A stretch of DNA of 64,000 bases from Dyella solisilvae (GCF_003351225.1 NZ_QQSY01000001.1:496001-560000); one strand, 5' to 3'. Shown: positions 1-9,144, counted from the first letter of the stretch. A program made the numbers and translations. The notes: generated by a model not told the origin, from the sequence alone.

Positions 1-734
1 ATCAGATCGCCGACCAACTTGGCGAAACCGATCACGTGCAGGTGAACCTTCACGCCCGGCGTTGCCTCATAGCGCTGACGAATCTCGTCCAGCTTGCGCG
101 ACAGGTCGCGGTAGTCGATCGGCTTGCCGGTCTCCGGATCCTTCGCCAGCAGGGGCACAAAGATCATGCTGGACTTGAAATCGTTGCCGACGAAGCGGCC
201 GACGATGCCCGAGCGGGCGATATTCAGCTTGAGCTGGGCCGTTGCTTTCGGCGATCCATCGAAGTTGTCCGGCATCACCGGGCCGCCGCGGAAACCTTCC
301 TCGGTCACTTCGGTCCAGCGCACGGACGGCGTCCACAGCGACTTCAGCCAGGCGCGATCCACGCCACGGGTCAGGAACAGATCGTCGTTGATCTTCTTGA
401 GGACGTCCTGGTACTTCGGATCAAAGATGTTGCCGTCCTCGTTCTCCACCACCACGCGCAGGGAATTGCCCAGGCCACGCAGTTCGCCGGCGTTGTCCAG
501 GTAGTTGCGGATGTAGGGATGGTGGCTCGGTATCATCTTCTCGAAGCTGGCGTTGAAGCTCAGCCTCGTCACCGCCACCCAGCCAAGCAGCACCGTGGCG
601 ACGGCGCAGACCAGCATCATGACCAGGCGATGATTGAACACCAGGCGTTCAAGCAGGTTGCCGGAGTTCTTGTCGAAATCGTTCAACTCGCTGACCACGG
701 GCATGCGGTCCAGCTGCATCGTTACTGCGCTCAT
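1..734 (-). CDS. MMPL/RND-superfamily exporter, N-terminal part (cut by window edge)
   Basis: N-terminal 244 residues or so of a large membrane transporter; the rest lies left of the window. A cytoplasmic lead of about 35 residues precedes one hydrophobic segment (about residues 36-57), followed by a long periplasmic domain, the usual first half of an MMPL/RND protomer. The start is the ATG at 732-734, preceded by AGGAGA at good spacing. It follows the YCF48-like gene by 21 bases, so the two are probably co-transcribed. Seen: topology and spacing. Known: an MMPL-type RND protein accompanies YCF48, DUF1329 and DUF1302 proteins in pseudomonad clusters. Inferred: export or envelope trafficking of a lipid-like substrate. 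The substrate is not readable from the sequence, and proton-relay residues cannot be checked because the transmembrane bundle is missing. Confidence 0.8.
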   Translation of the reverse strand, partial: MSAVTMQLDRMPVVSELNDFDKNSGNLLERLVFNHRLVMMLVCAVATVLLGWVAVTRLSFNASFEKMIPSHHPYIRNYLDNAGELRGLGNSLRVVVENEDGNIFDPKYQDVLKKINDDLFLTRGVDRAWLKSLWTPSVRWTEVTEEGFRGGPVMPDNFDGSPKATAQLKLNIARSGIVGRFVGNDFKSSMIFVPLLAKDPETGKPIDYRDLSRKLDEIRQRYEATPGVKVHLHVIGFAKLVGDL

Positions 735-755
735 CGTGGGTGTCTCCTAACCTTC

Positions 756-1823
756 TCAGTGCAACGCCTGCGCGCTCACCCCAAGCGCGCCGGCAATCAC
801 GATGGCGTCGCCGGTCACGGCGACCGCCGATGCGGGCACGGGCTTGGCCGGACGGTATGACGTGAAGTGCGCGCCGCTGTCGCGGCTGAGCAGTACGTTG
901 CCGGCCTGGCTCACGAGGGCCAGTCCATGCCTGCCAAACGTGGTGGCGCCGGTAATGCCTTCCGGGACGCCGGTGTCGATGGATTGCCAGTTCGCGCCGC
1001 CATCGGTGCTGCGGTAGGCATTGCCGCGAAGGCCGTACACGATCACTGCGTCAGCGTTGCCGACGGCGCCGAAATAGGTGCCCTTGTAGGGCGTGGTGAC
1101 GGCACGGAAGCGGTTGGCTGCGCGGTCGAGCTTGAGCACCAGGCCCTGCTCGCCGGTGATGTAGACGTCCGAACCGATGCCGCGCACGGCGTACAGGTGG
1201 AGCTGGTCCGGGTTCTCCGTGCGTTCGAACCAGGAGATCCAGGTCTGGCCACCGTCGGTGGTCTCGAAGATCAGGTTGAAGGCGCCGACGATGAAGCCGT
1301 GGTGCTCATCGGCAAACCAGACGTCAAGGAACGGATTCTCCGCGCCCTGCGCCGCGATGCGGTTGGCGTCGTCGATCACCTTGTCGGCTTCCTCGGTGCT
1401 GCCGAGCTCGCCCCTGGCGGCGCGCGCCCGAAGCTGCTCCATCATCAGCTGACCTACCCGCCGTCCGTCCAGCTGTCTGATCCAGGTGGCGCCGCCATCA
1501 CTGGTGTGCAACACGACGCCGTCGTGCCCCACCGCCCATCCCTGTTGCGGCGTCGGGAAGCTCACCGCCACCAGATCCGAAGACACCGGAACCACCGCCT
1601 GTCGCCAGCTGCCGCCACCGTCATCGGAGTACACGATCTGGCCACGCTGGCCGACGGCAACGACACGCTTTCCCGCCAGCGCCAGGCCGTTGAGCAGTCC
1701 CTTGGCAGCCAGGGGGCTCATGCTCGCCGGCGAGTCCAGCACGTCGGTGAAGCCCGCGAACGACGAGGCTGGCAGGAAGAGAGCGAGCGCGACCAGCGCG
1801 CGACAAAAGCGTTGCAGCATCAT
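756..1823 (-). CDS. YCF48-like (BNR/beta-propeller) periplasmic protein
   Basis: About 355 residues from the ATG pair at 1818-1823, which gives a clean signal peptide ending at PASSFA; an ATG at 1859 would add 12 residues and place charged sequence before it. The mature part holds repeated blades with the D-G-G-x-x-W signature (SDDGGGSW, TSDGGATW, TTDGGQTW, STDGGANW), typical of YCF48/BNR propellers related to the photosystem II assembly factor HCF136. The family is used here as a periplasmic scaffold, not for photosynthesis. It sits directly upstream of the RND gene and downstream of DUF1329 on the same strand. Role is inferred: assembly or accessory factor for the RND/DUF1302/DUF1329 envelope system. 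Neither candidate start has a convincing Shine-Dalgarno, so the exact N-terminus is uncertain. Confidence 0.85.
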   Translation of the reverse strand: MMLQRFCRALVALALFLPASSFAGFTDVLDSPASMSPLAAKGLLNGLALAGKRVVAVGQRGQIVYSDDGGGSWRQAVVPVSSDLVAVSFPTPQQGWAVGHDGVVLHTSDGGATWIRQLDGRRVGQLMMEQLRARAARGELGSTEEADKVIDDANRIAAQGAENPFLDVWFADEHHGFIVGAFNLIFETTDGGQTWISWFERTENPDQLHLYAVRGIGSDVYITGEQGLVLKLDRAANRFRAVTTPYKGTYFGAVGNADAVIVYGLRGNAYRSTDGGANWQSIDTGVPEGITGATTFGRHGLALVSQAGNVLLSRDSGAHFTSYRPAKPVPASAVAVTGDAIVIAGALGVSAQALH

Positions 1824-1965
1824 GGGATGTCCCAGGAAACGAATAACCAGTGCTTGCATGTCAGCGTGACCGCGCGGTTCGGTGACTCGCGACATGCGTC
1901 GAGTGGGCTGGCGCCTCAGAGTGCGAAGGCAGGGCCACCGCCGCTCCGAACCGACAAAGCGGGAA

Positions 1966-1995
1966 GCGCGGCCCGTGACGGGCCGCGCCTTTTCC
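1966..1995. terminator. Hairpin between DUF1329 and YCF48 genes
   Basis: Perfect 10-base inverted repeat (GCGCGGCCCG, loop TGA, CGGGCCGCGC) at 1966-1988, followed on the + strand by CTTTTCC. It lies downstream of the leftward DUF1329 gene and about 140 bases before the YCF48 start. For leftward transcription the U-tract is poor, so it may only attenuate transcription into YCF48 and RND. Confidence 0.5.
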
Positions 1996-2101
1996 TTCAC
2001 GGAGCGGCATCTCACCCATATGCCACCCCGCTCGCCACGCGGTGGTGATGCGCACGTTGTGCTTCACTCGTGCGCCATCACCGCCGCGCCATCCGCAACA
2101 A

Positions 2102-3451
2102 TCAGCGGATGCCCGAGCCCGCCAGCGACGACGGCGCCCAGTCGCGCTCCGACAGCGGCTTGGTGTAACGGTAGCCGCCGGTTTCGCCAGCGAAACCGGT
2201 CACCTCGTACGAGCCCCCGACCAGGTCGTAGATGCTGTGCAGGTCGGCCAGCGGCGCAGGCACGTCGTAGCTCGGCGTGATGTACGCAAAGCCAGCGCGG
2301 AACAGTTGGCCACGGGCGTCATATTCGTCCGAGGCCACGGCGGCCCAGCTGTCCTCGTCGAGGTAGAACCGGCGCTTGCTGTAAATGTGGCGCTTGCCGT
2401 CGACCAGCGTTGCCTCCACCACCCACACGCGATGCTTCTCCCAGCGCACGTCGTCCGGGTTGATGAAGCCCGGCTTGAGCAGGTCGCTCGCCTTGGAGTC
2501 GTACGCCATCTTGTAGTCGTTGTAAGGAACGAACAGTTCCTTCTTGCCGATCAGCTTGAAGTCGTAACGTTCCATGGAACCGTTGAACAGGAACACGTCA
2601 TCGAACGTCGAGGCGCCGCCCGAACCGGGATTGGGCGTATCGAAGGAAAGATCCGGCGCCACCTTCACGCGACGCTGGCCGGGCAGGTACTGCCAGGCGC
2701 GACGACCGTTGGCGCTGTAGTTGAGCGGATCAATGATCTGCATCGCTTCGCCTGCACGGCGGGCGGGGCCGCTGTAGGTCAGGCGCTGCTGCCAGTACGA
2801 CTCGGCATTGGGCTTGGAGACATCCCAGTAGGGATATTCCTCGACCGCATCGGCCTCAACGGAGAGCGCCGGCGTGCCCGAAGCGTCCACGTTGTAGTTG
2901 CGATACTTGGCGGCGTACGCCACGCCATTGAAGCGGACCAGGTGATTCCACATCGCCTCAAAACCGGTCGACGGCTCCGGGAACGGGAAACCGGCATGGC
3001 AACCGCTCATCGAGCGACCACCGTCGGACGTCTTGGCATCGACCGCGCACTTCGCCGTGTTGTCAGTCACGAACTTCGGAAAGGCCGCCGTGCGATGCGT
3101 CGGATAGACGTCGATGTGGTAGCCCGGATACTTCTTCATCAGGGCCTTCGTGCCTTCGGTCAGTTCGGCCGAGTACTTGTCCATGTTCTTCGCATCGATC
3201 GAGAGCAAGGGCTTCTCGCCAGCGAAGGGATCCGGGCGCACGCCGCTTCCCGCCTTGAACGACGCCGGTGCGCTGGTGAGCCCACCGGTGTAGGCAGGGA
3301 TCGAGCCGTCGGCGTTACCGGCCTTTTCGGCCCCGACCGCCGTAAGCGTGGCGCCGAGCTTTTGGGCTTCCACGGACGATACGCCGGCGTGGCTCACGCC
3401 ACACAACAGGGCGGCGACGGCCCCAGCCATCAGGGCTTTGCGGAATTGCAT
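2102..3451 (-). CDS. DUF1329 family periplasmic/outer-membrane-associated protein
   Basis: 449 residues, the usual family length. The signal peptide runs about 1-22 and ends CGVSHA. The start at 3449-3451 is chosen over the ATG at 3457 because the AGGAG lies seven bases upstream of it, whereas it almost touches the other. The mature protein has family features: a G-S-I-P-A-Y-T-G-G opening, an aromatic-rich lipoprotein-carrier-like core (FNGSMERYDF, KHRVWVVEATL) and a conserved Y-x-x-K-R-R-F-Y-L-D-E-D segment. Known: DUF1329 proteins have a LolB-like fold and co-occur with DUF1302 porin-like proteins. Inferred: a periplasmic carrier partner for the DUF1302 protein encoded at 14336. Here the two genes are unusually about 11 kb apart and on opposite strands. 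Confidence 0.9.
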   Translation of the reverse strand: MQFRKALMAGAVAALLCGVSHAGVSSVEAQKLGATLTAVGAEKAGNADGSIPAYTGGLTSAPASFKAGSGVRPDPFAGEKPLLSIDAKNMDKYSAELTEGTKALMKKYPGYHIDVYPTHRTAAFPKFVTDNTAKCAVDAKTSDGGRSMSGCHAGFPFPEPSTGFEAMWNHLVRFNGVAYAAKYRNYNVDASGTPALSVEADAVEEYPYWDVSKPNAESYWQQRLTYSGPARRAGEAMQIIDPLNYSANGRRAWQYLPGQRRVKVAPDLSFDTPNPGSGGASTFDDVFLFNGSMERYDFKLIGKKELFVPYNDYKMAYDSKASDLLKPGFINPDDVRWEKHRVWVVEATLVDGKRHIYSKRRFYLDEDSWAAVASDEYDARGQLFRAGFAYITPSYDVPAPLADLHSIYDLVGGSYEVTGFAGETGGYRYTKPLSERDWAPSSLAGSGIR

Positions 3452-3952
3452 GCGCATACTCCTCACAATTGTGATTCCAGTGTCGGGAGCCTGCGGTACA
3501 ACACGTGCGGCAGCATGCATTGCATCGCCTCCTCCCCAGGCAATGAGCACAAGCCCCGTCACCGCTGCGATGTGCATGTGCACAACGTTGTTGCCGGCTA
3601 CGCTGCCTTGCTCGTCTCGTCCGCCGACGCCGGTTTCGCCCTGTCGTGGACGAAACCGCACGAGGGCGGTCGGTACCCATTGTTGGAAGTGGCGCGGCGC
3701 GCACCCCCCCCAAAACGCCGGGGGGAGGGGTGGATGCGCCCGTCACGCCGTGGCTCTCGAAAGGCGTGGGATTCCCGCTGAGGCGGGACAAGCGCATGGC
3801 GCGCGAAAGGCCCGTAGGGCCCGGCCGGAGCGGTTGATGCAGATCGCTAGCGCCCTGAAGGGACGAGCGCTAGATCCCGGCGTGCGCCGGCATCAAAAGC
3901 AGGACGGCCACGTTTGCCCCCCCGACCGGGTGGCGCAAACGCCAGCGTATGG
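3452..3952. other. Intergenic region between DUF1329 and the MalT/LuxR regulator
   Basis: About 500 bases without a credible gene. It holds the likely promoter of the DUF1329-YCF48-RND group, a C8/G6 dyad at 3704-3730, a decayed GTCATTCCCGC-type palindrome near 3768-3790, and a hairpin at 3847-3873 (CTAGCGC and GCGCTAG arms) that could end the regulator transcript. No convincing -35/-10 pair was recognised. Confidence 0.5.
3704..3730. repeat. C8/G6 dyad, first of three G8-tract elements
   Basis: Eight C, an eight-base spacer (AAAACGCC), six G, then AGGGG. Read toward DUF1329 it is CCCCTCCCCCC, spacer, G8, TG. This closely resembles the element at 13957-13984 and partly the one at 6803-6825. 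It lies about 250 bases upstream of the DUF1329 start. It could be a regulatory dyad, a terminator for the regulator gene, or a degenerate intergenic repeat. Confidence 0.45.
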
Positions 3953-6640
3953 CTATTCCAGACCCTGCAGCAGCCCGAGCAGCTGGGCCCGGTGCACGAC
4001 GTGCCGACGCGTGCCCACGCCGAGCTTGCCGAACAGGTTCTTGAGGTGCCACTTGATGGTCGCCTCGCCCACCGCCATGGCCTGGGCGATTTCCTTGTTG
4101 GAAAGATTGCGCGCCAGCAGCTCCAGTACTTCACGTTCCTTGGGCGTCAGCACCATGCTGGGCACCACGCGCGGCCCGCCCTGGCGCAAGTCGGCCGGAG
4201 GATTGACCACGCGCGCCGGCGCCGACTCGGTGTCCGCCGCGCCACCGCCTTCCTCGGCGACGCGATAGGCCCAGTCGGACAGCACAGGATGGGTGTCGAC
4301 GAAGATGCGCTTGTAGCCGTAGGTCCGGGCCAGGCTCATTGCTTCGAGCAGCAGCACGCGGCCATCCTCGCCATTGCGATCCAGCGCAAAGGCGCGCAAT
4401 GCCATGCACTCGATACGGAAACGCCCCAGCCGCGCCTGTTCCGCCAACGGCGCGGCGCGCGACACGGCCTCGATCACCCCCGGCCAGTCCTGCGCCGCCA
4501 TCGCGGCGTAGGCGTACGCCATGCCCGTCAGCATCTCCACATTGCGCCGCCACAGCGGTCCACGCCGGGGCGACTCGGTCGAGATCAGTTCCTCCATGCG
4601 CGCGATCAGCGCGTTGCAGGTCTCGCGACGGAAGCGGCCAGCGTGCAGGCGCACCTGCTCGCCCAGACTGGCCACGCACAGACGCGGCAGGCGCCGCGCC
4701 ACGCCGATGGCATAGGAGGCCTCCAGCAGGTCGAGCGCGCGGTGCTCCTCGCCCTGCGCCGCAGCCACTCGAGTGGCGGTGCGGTACCCGACCAGCATCG
4801 CCTCCGGCGCCCCTACCCGCTCCAGCACATCCAGTCGGTTGGCCAGCAAGGCGACAGCCTCGTCCACCCGGTCACGCTCGTAGGCCACGGTCGCCAGCAG
4901 CGAGGCGAACATGCAGGCCAGCGGATGCCTCCGGCCGAGCTTGGCGTCGATGGACGCCAGCGCCAGGCGCAAGCCTTCCTCGCCGAGCAACAGCTGTCCT
5001 TCCCACAGATAGCTCAGCCCGACGATGAATTCCCCCCAGCGCACCACGTAGTCCGCTGCGGGCGGAAACTCCCCGTTCGAAAGGCTCAGCAAGCGGCGAC
5101 GTGCCTCGGCCGGATCACCCTGCAGCAGCGCCAACATGGCCAGTCGGTTGACATGCATCAACCTGAATTTCGGCTCGACGCCGGCAGGTACTTCACTCCA
5201 TGGCGCGAACATGGCCACGCAGCGATCCGGATCGTCCGCGTAGTAGGCCGCGCCGCTGGCGATCAGGACGCACTCGTAGCGCAGCGCGAAATCGACATCC
5301 GGGCGCGAGAGGATCAGGCCGACCATGCGCTCGGCCTCTTCGTGTCGCTCGCTCACCGCGAGCGCCCAGGCCGCTGCCAGGCGCAGCTGGGGGTGCTGGT
5401 CGAGCACGCTCTCCGGCAACACTTCGAGCCAGTCACGCATGGTGCTGGTGTGCCCTTGTGTCACCGCCTCGTACAGGCCCTGCTGGGCCAGATCGAAAGC
5501 TACCCCTTCGTGCCCTGCCTCGCGCGCATGCCGCGCCGCCGGGGTGAGCATGCCGTGGCTGGCCAGCCAGACCTGCGCGCGGCCGTGAAGCTCGTTTCGC
5601 TCCTGTTCCGGCAGCTCGGCCAGCCGGCTGCGCAGGGCGTCACTCGCCAGCAAATGCAGGCGGTACCAGTCCGAATCCTCGCCGACCACGAAGATAGGCG
5701 TGTCCCGGGCCAGGCGCGCCAGGCGCTGCGGGGACTCTTCGTCCCCCGTCAGCGCAACGCACAGCTCGGGATGCAACTGGTCGACAATGGCGATGCGTGT
5801 GAGGAAGGCGACGTCCTCGGGCGCGAGCTTGGCGGTCAGGGCATCGACCAGTTGATTGCGCGAGGTGGGCGAATGCGCCCCCACGACGCTGCGTGGATCA
5901 CTGCCCCGCTCCATCGCGGCAAGCAGCAACTGCAAGCCGAGCGGCCAGCCTTCGGTCATGTCGTGCAGGCGGGCGCAGGTGTCGGGGTCGGCCTTGGCGC
6001 CGATGCGGTTGCGCACCAGCGACATGGTCTCCTCCAGCGTAAAGCGGAGGGTTTCCACGCCCACCGAGGCGCAATGGCCGTAGGCGCGCAGGTCGGCCAC
6101 CATGGGGTTGAGGTCGCCGCGTCCGGCCACCACCACCCGCAGGTTCGGCGGCGCGTTGTGCAGCAGGTAGTCCAGCGAGGCGAGGACATTCGCGGACATG
6201 CGATCGCCTTCGTCGATCATCAGCACCAGCGACAGCGAGGCCTGGGCCACTTCGCTCAGCCAGGCCGTGATGCCTTCGAACTCGCCCACCGTCGCGGCGA
6301 GGCCTTCCAGCAAGGTGGCGCCGAAATTCGGGCGCCCGCAGCCCATGCGCACGGCCAGCACCAGGCTGTACAGCATGCGCTGGGGGTCCGGGCTGCCCTC
6401 GGCCGAGATCCACGCCACCGCCGAGCCCTTCGCCAGGTACTCGTGTCGCCATTGGGCCAGCAGGGAGGTCTTGCCGAAGCCGGGCGGAGCCTGCACCAGG
6501 ATGATCGACCGGTCGCGAAACTGCTCGTCGTCCAGGCTCAGCCGGGGACGCACCAACAGGTGTCGCGGCGCCCGCGGCGGCGTGGTCTTCAACACCAGTT
6601 CGGCGATGGCGGGGGCGGCTCCGCCGGGGGTGATGGCCAT
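3953..6640 (-). CDS. MalT-type ATP-dependent LuxR-family transcriptional activator
   Basis: About 895 residues, typical of the MalT/LAL family. An N-terminal P-loop is visible (APPGFGKTS, residues 51-59), with a Walker B-like LVLMIDEGD in the STAND/NB-ARC-like ATPase. A long helical TPR-like sensor follows. The C-terminal LuxR helix-turn-helix (about 830-890) contains LTPKEREVLELLA and NKEIAQAMAVGEATIKWHLKNL. The start is the ATG at 6638-6640, fitting the short lead before VLKTTPPR in this family; no strong Shine-Dalgarno is seen. Known: MalT-type activators bind an inducer and ATP, oligomerise and activate target promoters. A similar LuxR gene (PP_0767 in Pseudomonas putida, from memory) sits beside DUF1302/DUF1329 genes. 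Inferred: regulator of both arms of this locus; the inducer is unknown. Confidence 0.9.
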   Translation of the reverse strand: MAITPGGAAPAIAELVLKTTPPRAPRHLLVRPRLSLDDEQFRDRSIILVQAPPGFGKTSLLAQWRHEYLAKGSAVAWISAEGSPDPQRMLYSLVLAVRMGCGRPNFGATLLEGLAATVGEFEGITAWLSEVAQASLSLVLMIDEGDRMSANVLASLDYLLHNAPPNLRVVVAGRGDLNPMVADLRAYGHCASVGVETLRFTLEETMSLVRNRIGAKADPDTCARLHDMTEGWPLGLQLLLAAMERGSDPRSVVGAHSPTSRNQLVDALTAKLAPEDVAFLTRIAIVDQLHPELCVALTGDEESPQRLARLARDTPIFVVGEDSDWYRLHLLASDALRSRLAELPEQERNELHGRAQVWLASHGMLTPAARHAREAGHEGVAFDLAQQGLYEAVTQGHTSTMRDWLEVLPESVLDQHPQLRLAAAWALAVSERHEEAERMVGLILSRPDVDFALRYECVLIASGAAYYADDPDRCVAMFAPWSEVPAGVEPKFRLMHVNRLAMLALLQGDPAEARRRLLSLSNGEFPPAADYVVRWGEFIVGLSYLWEGQLLLGEEGLRLALASIDAKLGRRHPLACMFASLLATVAYERDRVDEAVALLANRLDVLERVGAPEAMLVGYRTATRVAAAQGEEHRALDLLEASYAIGVARRLPRLCVASLGEQVRLHAGRFRRETCNALIARMEELISTESPRRGPLWRRNVEMLTGMAYAYAAMAAQDWPGVIEAVSRAAPLAEQARLGRFRIECMALRAFALDRNGEDGRVLLLEAMSLARTYGYKRIFVDTHPVLSDWAYRVAEEGGGAADTESAPARVVNPPADLRQGGPRVVPSMVLTPKEREVLELLARNLSNKEIAQAMAVGEATIKWHLKNLFGKLGVGTRRHVVHRAQLLGLLQGLE

Positions 6641-7100
6641 CAGGCGAGTCCAGAGAAGCGGAAACCAAGATCTCCGATGTGATGACACAAACCCGACCGG
6701 GGATGCGCGCCACCTCTTGCCGCTCGCGTCCGTGGCCGGCGTGGCAACACGTCGATTGTAGACGCGCGGCGGCGGGCCTGGCCACCCGCCGCGCCGCTCC
6801 AAGCCCCCTCCTAGCAGGGGGGGGAGTCGACACCGTGCCGTCCGTAGTCTGAGCCTCGTGGCAAATGGGGTGGGGACGTCCCTGCCGGGCTGCCGAGGCG
6901 GCCCGGCAGGCGCGACGTCCACCGTCCGGATCATGCCCGGGGACCGCCGGCCGTGTCTGGCGACGGTGACTGTGTGAAGGAGCAGCGGTGAGTTTGATCG
7001 GCGTCTGCGCGTGGGGAATGGATCCAGCGACCGCAGCAGGCGCGCTGGGTAACCGACTGGCCGTTGTGAGTCGCGGGTAGCGCACCCGTCAGGAGTCTGC
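6641..7100. other. Divergent intergenic region: regulator / Usp-hemerythrin
   Basis: 460 bases between divergent genes, so it must hold both promoters. It contains a G8 tract with an upstream CCCCCTCC arm at 6803-6825 and a possible 30-codon leader frame at 6988-7080 (GTG start, AAGGAG five bases upstream). No clear sigma-70 hexamers were identified. Confidence 0.5.
6803..6825. repeat. CCCCCTCC...G8 dyad, second G8-tract element
   Basis: AAGCCCCCTCC, a short TAGCA spacer, then eight G and AGTCGACACCG. Shares the CCCTCC arm, the G8 tract and a following TCGAC with the element upstream of the DUF1302 gene. It lies about 165 bases upstream of the regulator start and 275 upstream of the Usp-hemerythrin start. 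Confidence 0.4.
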
Positions 7101-8084
7101 ATGTACCGTCATCTGCTCGTTCCACTCGATGACACCGAACACTCGATCGAGACGGTGAGCCGGGCCGTTCATCTGGCGCGCACCCTGGGAGCCCGCGTGA
7201 GCTTCCTGCAGGTGCAGGCCGAGGCGCCGCCCCCGAGCACGCATGTCGAGCACCCGGATGCCTATCAGGACCACGCGCGCGCCTTGCTGGCCAGGGCGGA
7301 ATCCGCCGCACGCGCCTTGGGCGTGCCGTGCGACTCGCACGTCCGTACCGACCAGCCGCCCCATGAAGCAATCCTGGACGTGGCGCACAAGGCCGGCTGC
7401 GACCTGATCGTGGCGGGCGCTCGTGGACAGCACGATCCGTCCGGCGGGGCTCTCGACGGCGCGATCTTCAAGGTGCTTGCCCAGGGCGAGCTCCCGGTGC
7501 TGGTCGACTTTCCCCGAACCTCCGCCAAGGCCTACCCGGTCATCGGCATCATCCGCGACGAACATCGTTCACTGGCTGCGGTCCTCCATGCGTGGCTGCA
7601 TCATCTGGCCACGTGCGCACAGCAGGGCTGCGCCGCAGACGTCGCGTTGATGCGCTCCATGGTTCGCTACATCATGGAGTTCCCGGTAGCCCTGCACCAT
7701 CCGAAGGAACACGAGTACCTGTTCCGCCGGCTGCGCGACCGCACCGCGGTGGTTCACGCCGAGCTCGATGAGCTCGAGCGCCAGCACGAGCGCGATCACG
7801 CGATGGTCGAGGCCCTCGCCGACCTGATCGGGCAATACGAAACCGGCGCGGCGACCCTCGCCATGCTGCACCAGGCGGTCGAACGGTACACACAGTTCAT
7901 GTGGGACCACACGGGGCGTGAGGAAGGCGTGATCCTGCCGGCCGCCCAGCACTACCTCTCCGACGCCGACTGGAGCGAGATCCACGCCGCCTTCGCCGGC
8001 AACCTCGACCCTCGTTTCACCGGCGAGACCGAGGCCGAGTTCAAACAGCTATTCGCGCGCATCGTCGAACTGACCCCGCCGTGA
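7101..8084 (+). CDS. Universal stress protein-hemerythrin fusion
   Basis: 327 residues, well supported start (AGGAG five bases before ATG). Residues 1-138 form a Usp domain: MYRHLLVPLDDTEHS opening and a GARGQ...G element near 120, although the usual final G-S/T of the ATP site is not evident. Residues about 150-320 form a hemerythrin HHE domain with its helical His/Glu motifs (DEHRSL, HHPKEHEYLF, HERDH, HTGREEGVILP). Known: Usp domains bind nucleotides or sense stress; HHE domains carry a di-iron or similar centre that binds O2, NO or protects against oxidants. Inferred: a cytoplasmic O2/redox-linked stress sensor or protectant. It is divergent from the MalT-type regulator and upstream of an operon with an iron dioxygenase and an oxidoreductase, so supplying or buffering iron/O2 is possible but unproven. 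Confidence 0.85.
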   Translation: MYRHLLVPLDDTEHSIETVSRAVHLARTLGARVSFLQVQAEAPPPSTHVEHPDAYQDHARALLARAESAARALGVPCDSHVRTDQPPHEAILDVAHKAGCDLIVAGARGQHDPSGGALDGAIFKVLAQGELPVLVDFPRTSAKAYPVIGIIRDEHRSLAAVLHAWLHHLATCAQQGCAADVALMRSMVRYIMEFPVALHHPKEHEYLFRRLRDRTAVVHAELDELERQHERDHAMVEALADLIGQYETGAATLAMLHQAVERYTQFMWDHTGREEGVILPAAQHYLSDADWSEIHAAFAGNLDPRFTGETEAEFKQLFARIVELTPP

Positions 8085-8154
8085 CATGAGCAGCAGCCAC
8101 CTACCAGCAACACCTCGGGCCTCGCGCCCGCGCATTTGAGTCAAGGAGTATCGC

Positions 8155-9135
8155 TTGGAACACGCCATCCGCTTTTACGAAGCCGGCACGCCCGACGTGC
8201 TGCGCTATGAGAAGGTCGAGGTCGGGGCGCCCGGCCCGGGCCAGGTGCGGCTGCGTCACCAGGCGGTGGGCCTGAATTTCGCCGATACCTATTTCCGCAA
8301 CGGCACCTATCCGATTCCGCTGCCCAATGGCATCGGCGTGGAAGCCGCCGGCATCGTCGAGGATGTCGGTCCGGACGTGACCAACGTCGCCGTGGGCGAC
8401 CGTGTCACCTACACCGGCTTCATCAACACACTGGGCGCGTACAGCACCGCCCGCCTGGCGCCAGCCGCACCGCTGATCAAGCTGCCCGCCGCGATCGCCA
8501 GCGAGACGGCCGCCGCGATGACCATGCGCGGCCTGACCGCCGCCTACCTGCTGCGTCGCATTCATCCGTTCCACGCCGGCGACACCCTGCTCCTGCATGC
8601 CGCCGCCGGCGGCGTCGGCCTGATCGTGTCGCAGTGGGCCAAGCTGCTTGGCCTGCGCGTGATCGGCACGGTGTCGACCGAAGAGAAGGCCGCCGTGGCC
8701 CGGGCCCATGGCTGCGACGAGGTGATCAACTACAGCCACGAGGACGTCGCCAAGCGCGCGCGCGAACTGACCGACGGCAAGGGCGTGTCGGTGGTGTTCG
8801 ACTCGGTCGGCAAGAACACCTTCATGGGGTCGCTGGACTCGCTGCGCCGGCGCGGCCTGATGGTCTGCGTGGGAACGGCGTCGGGCACCATCCCGCCGTT
8901 CGATCCGCAACTGCTCGCCATGAAGGGCTCGCTGTATCTGACCCGGCCCGCCTTGGCCGACTACATCGCCGATCCCGCCGAGAAGGCCGAGCTCGCACGC
9001 GAGCTGTTCGACCAGGTCGCGTCGGGCCGCATCAAGATCGAGATCAACCAGCGCTACGCGCTTGAGGACGCGGTGCAGGCGCATCGCGACCTGGAGTCGC
9101 GCAAGACGACCGGTTCGTCGATCTTCGTCATCTGA
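8155..9135 (+). CDS. Quinone oxidoreductase-like MDR family NAD(P)H dehydrogenase
   Basis: 326 residues with a TTG start at 8155, chosen because AAGGAG lies six bases upstream and the protein aligns from its first residue. It is a zinc-free medium-chain dehydrogenase/reductase of the quinone oxidoreductase type: an N-terminal GroES-like domain (GVEAAGIVEDVG) and a Rossmann domain with the nucleotide loop AAAGGVG (149-155), ending in H-R-D-L-E-S-R-K-T-T-G-S. The family reduces quinones, enones or related electrophiles with NADPH. First gene of a six-gene run to 13796 with short gaps or overlaps. In this context it probably reduces an alpha,beta-unsaturated or quinoid intermediate of the substrate handled by the downstream dioxygenase and cleavage enzyme. 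Confidence 0.88.
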   Translation: MEHAIRFYEAGTPDVLRYEKVEVGAPGPGQVRLRHQAVGLNFADTYFRNGTYPIPLPNGIGVEAAGIVEDVGPDVTNVAVGDRVTYTGFINTLGAYSTARLAPAAPLIKLPAAIASETAAAMTMRGLTAAYLLRRIHPFHAGDTLLLHAAAGGVGLIVSQWAKLLGLRVIGTVSTEEKAAVARAHGCDEVINYSHEDVAKRARELTDGKGVSVVFDSVGKNTFMGSLDSLRRRGLMVCVGTASGTIPPFDPQLLAMKGSLYLTRPALADYIADPAEKAELARELFDQVASGRIKIEINQRYALEDAVQAHRDLESRKTTGSSIFVI

Positions 9136-9144
9136 GAGAGCGAC

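Noticed and set aside
3914-6682. A 922-codon open frame on the + strand opposite the MalT/LuxR gene
   Set aside because: Antisense shadow of a high-GC gene: composition is His/Arg/Gln-rich with no family motifs, while the minus strand has P-loop and LuxR helix-turn-helix.
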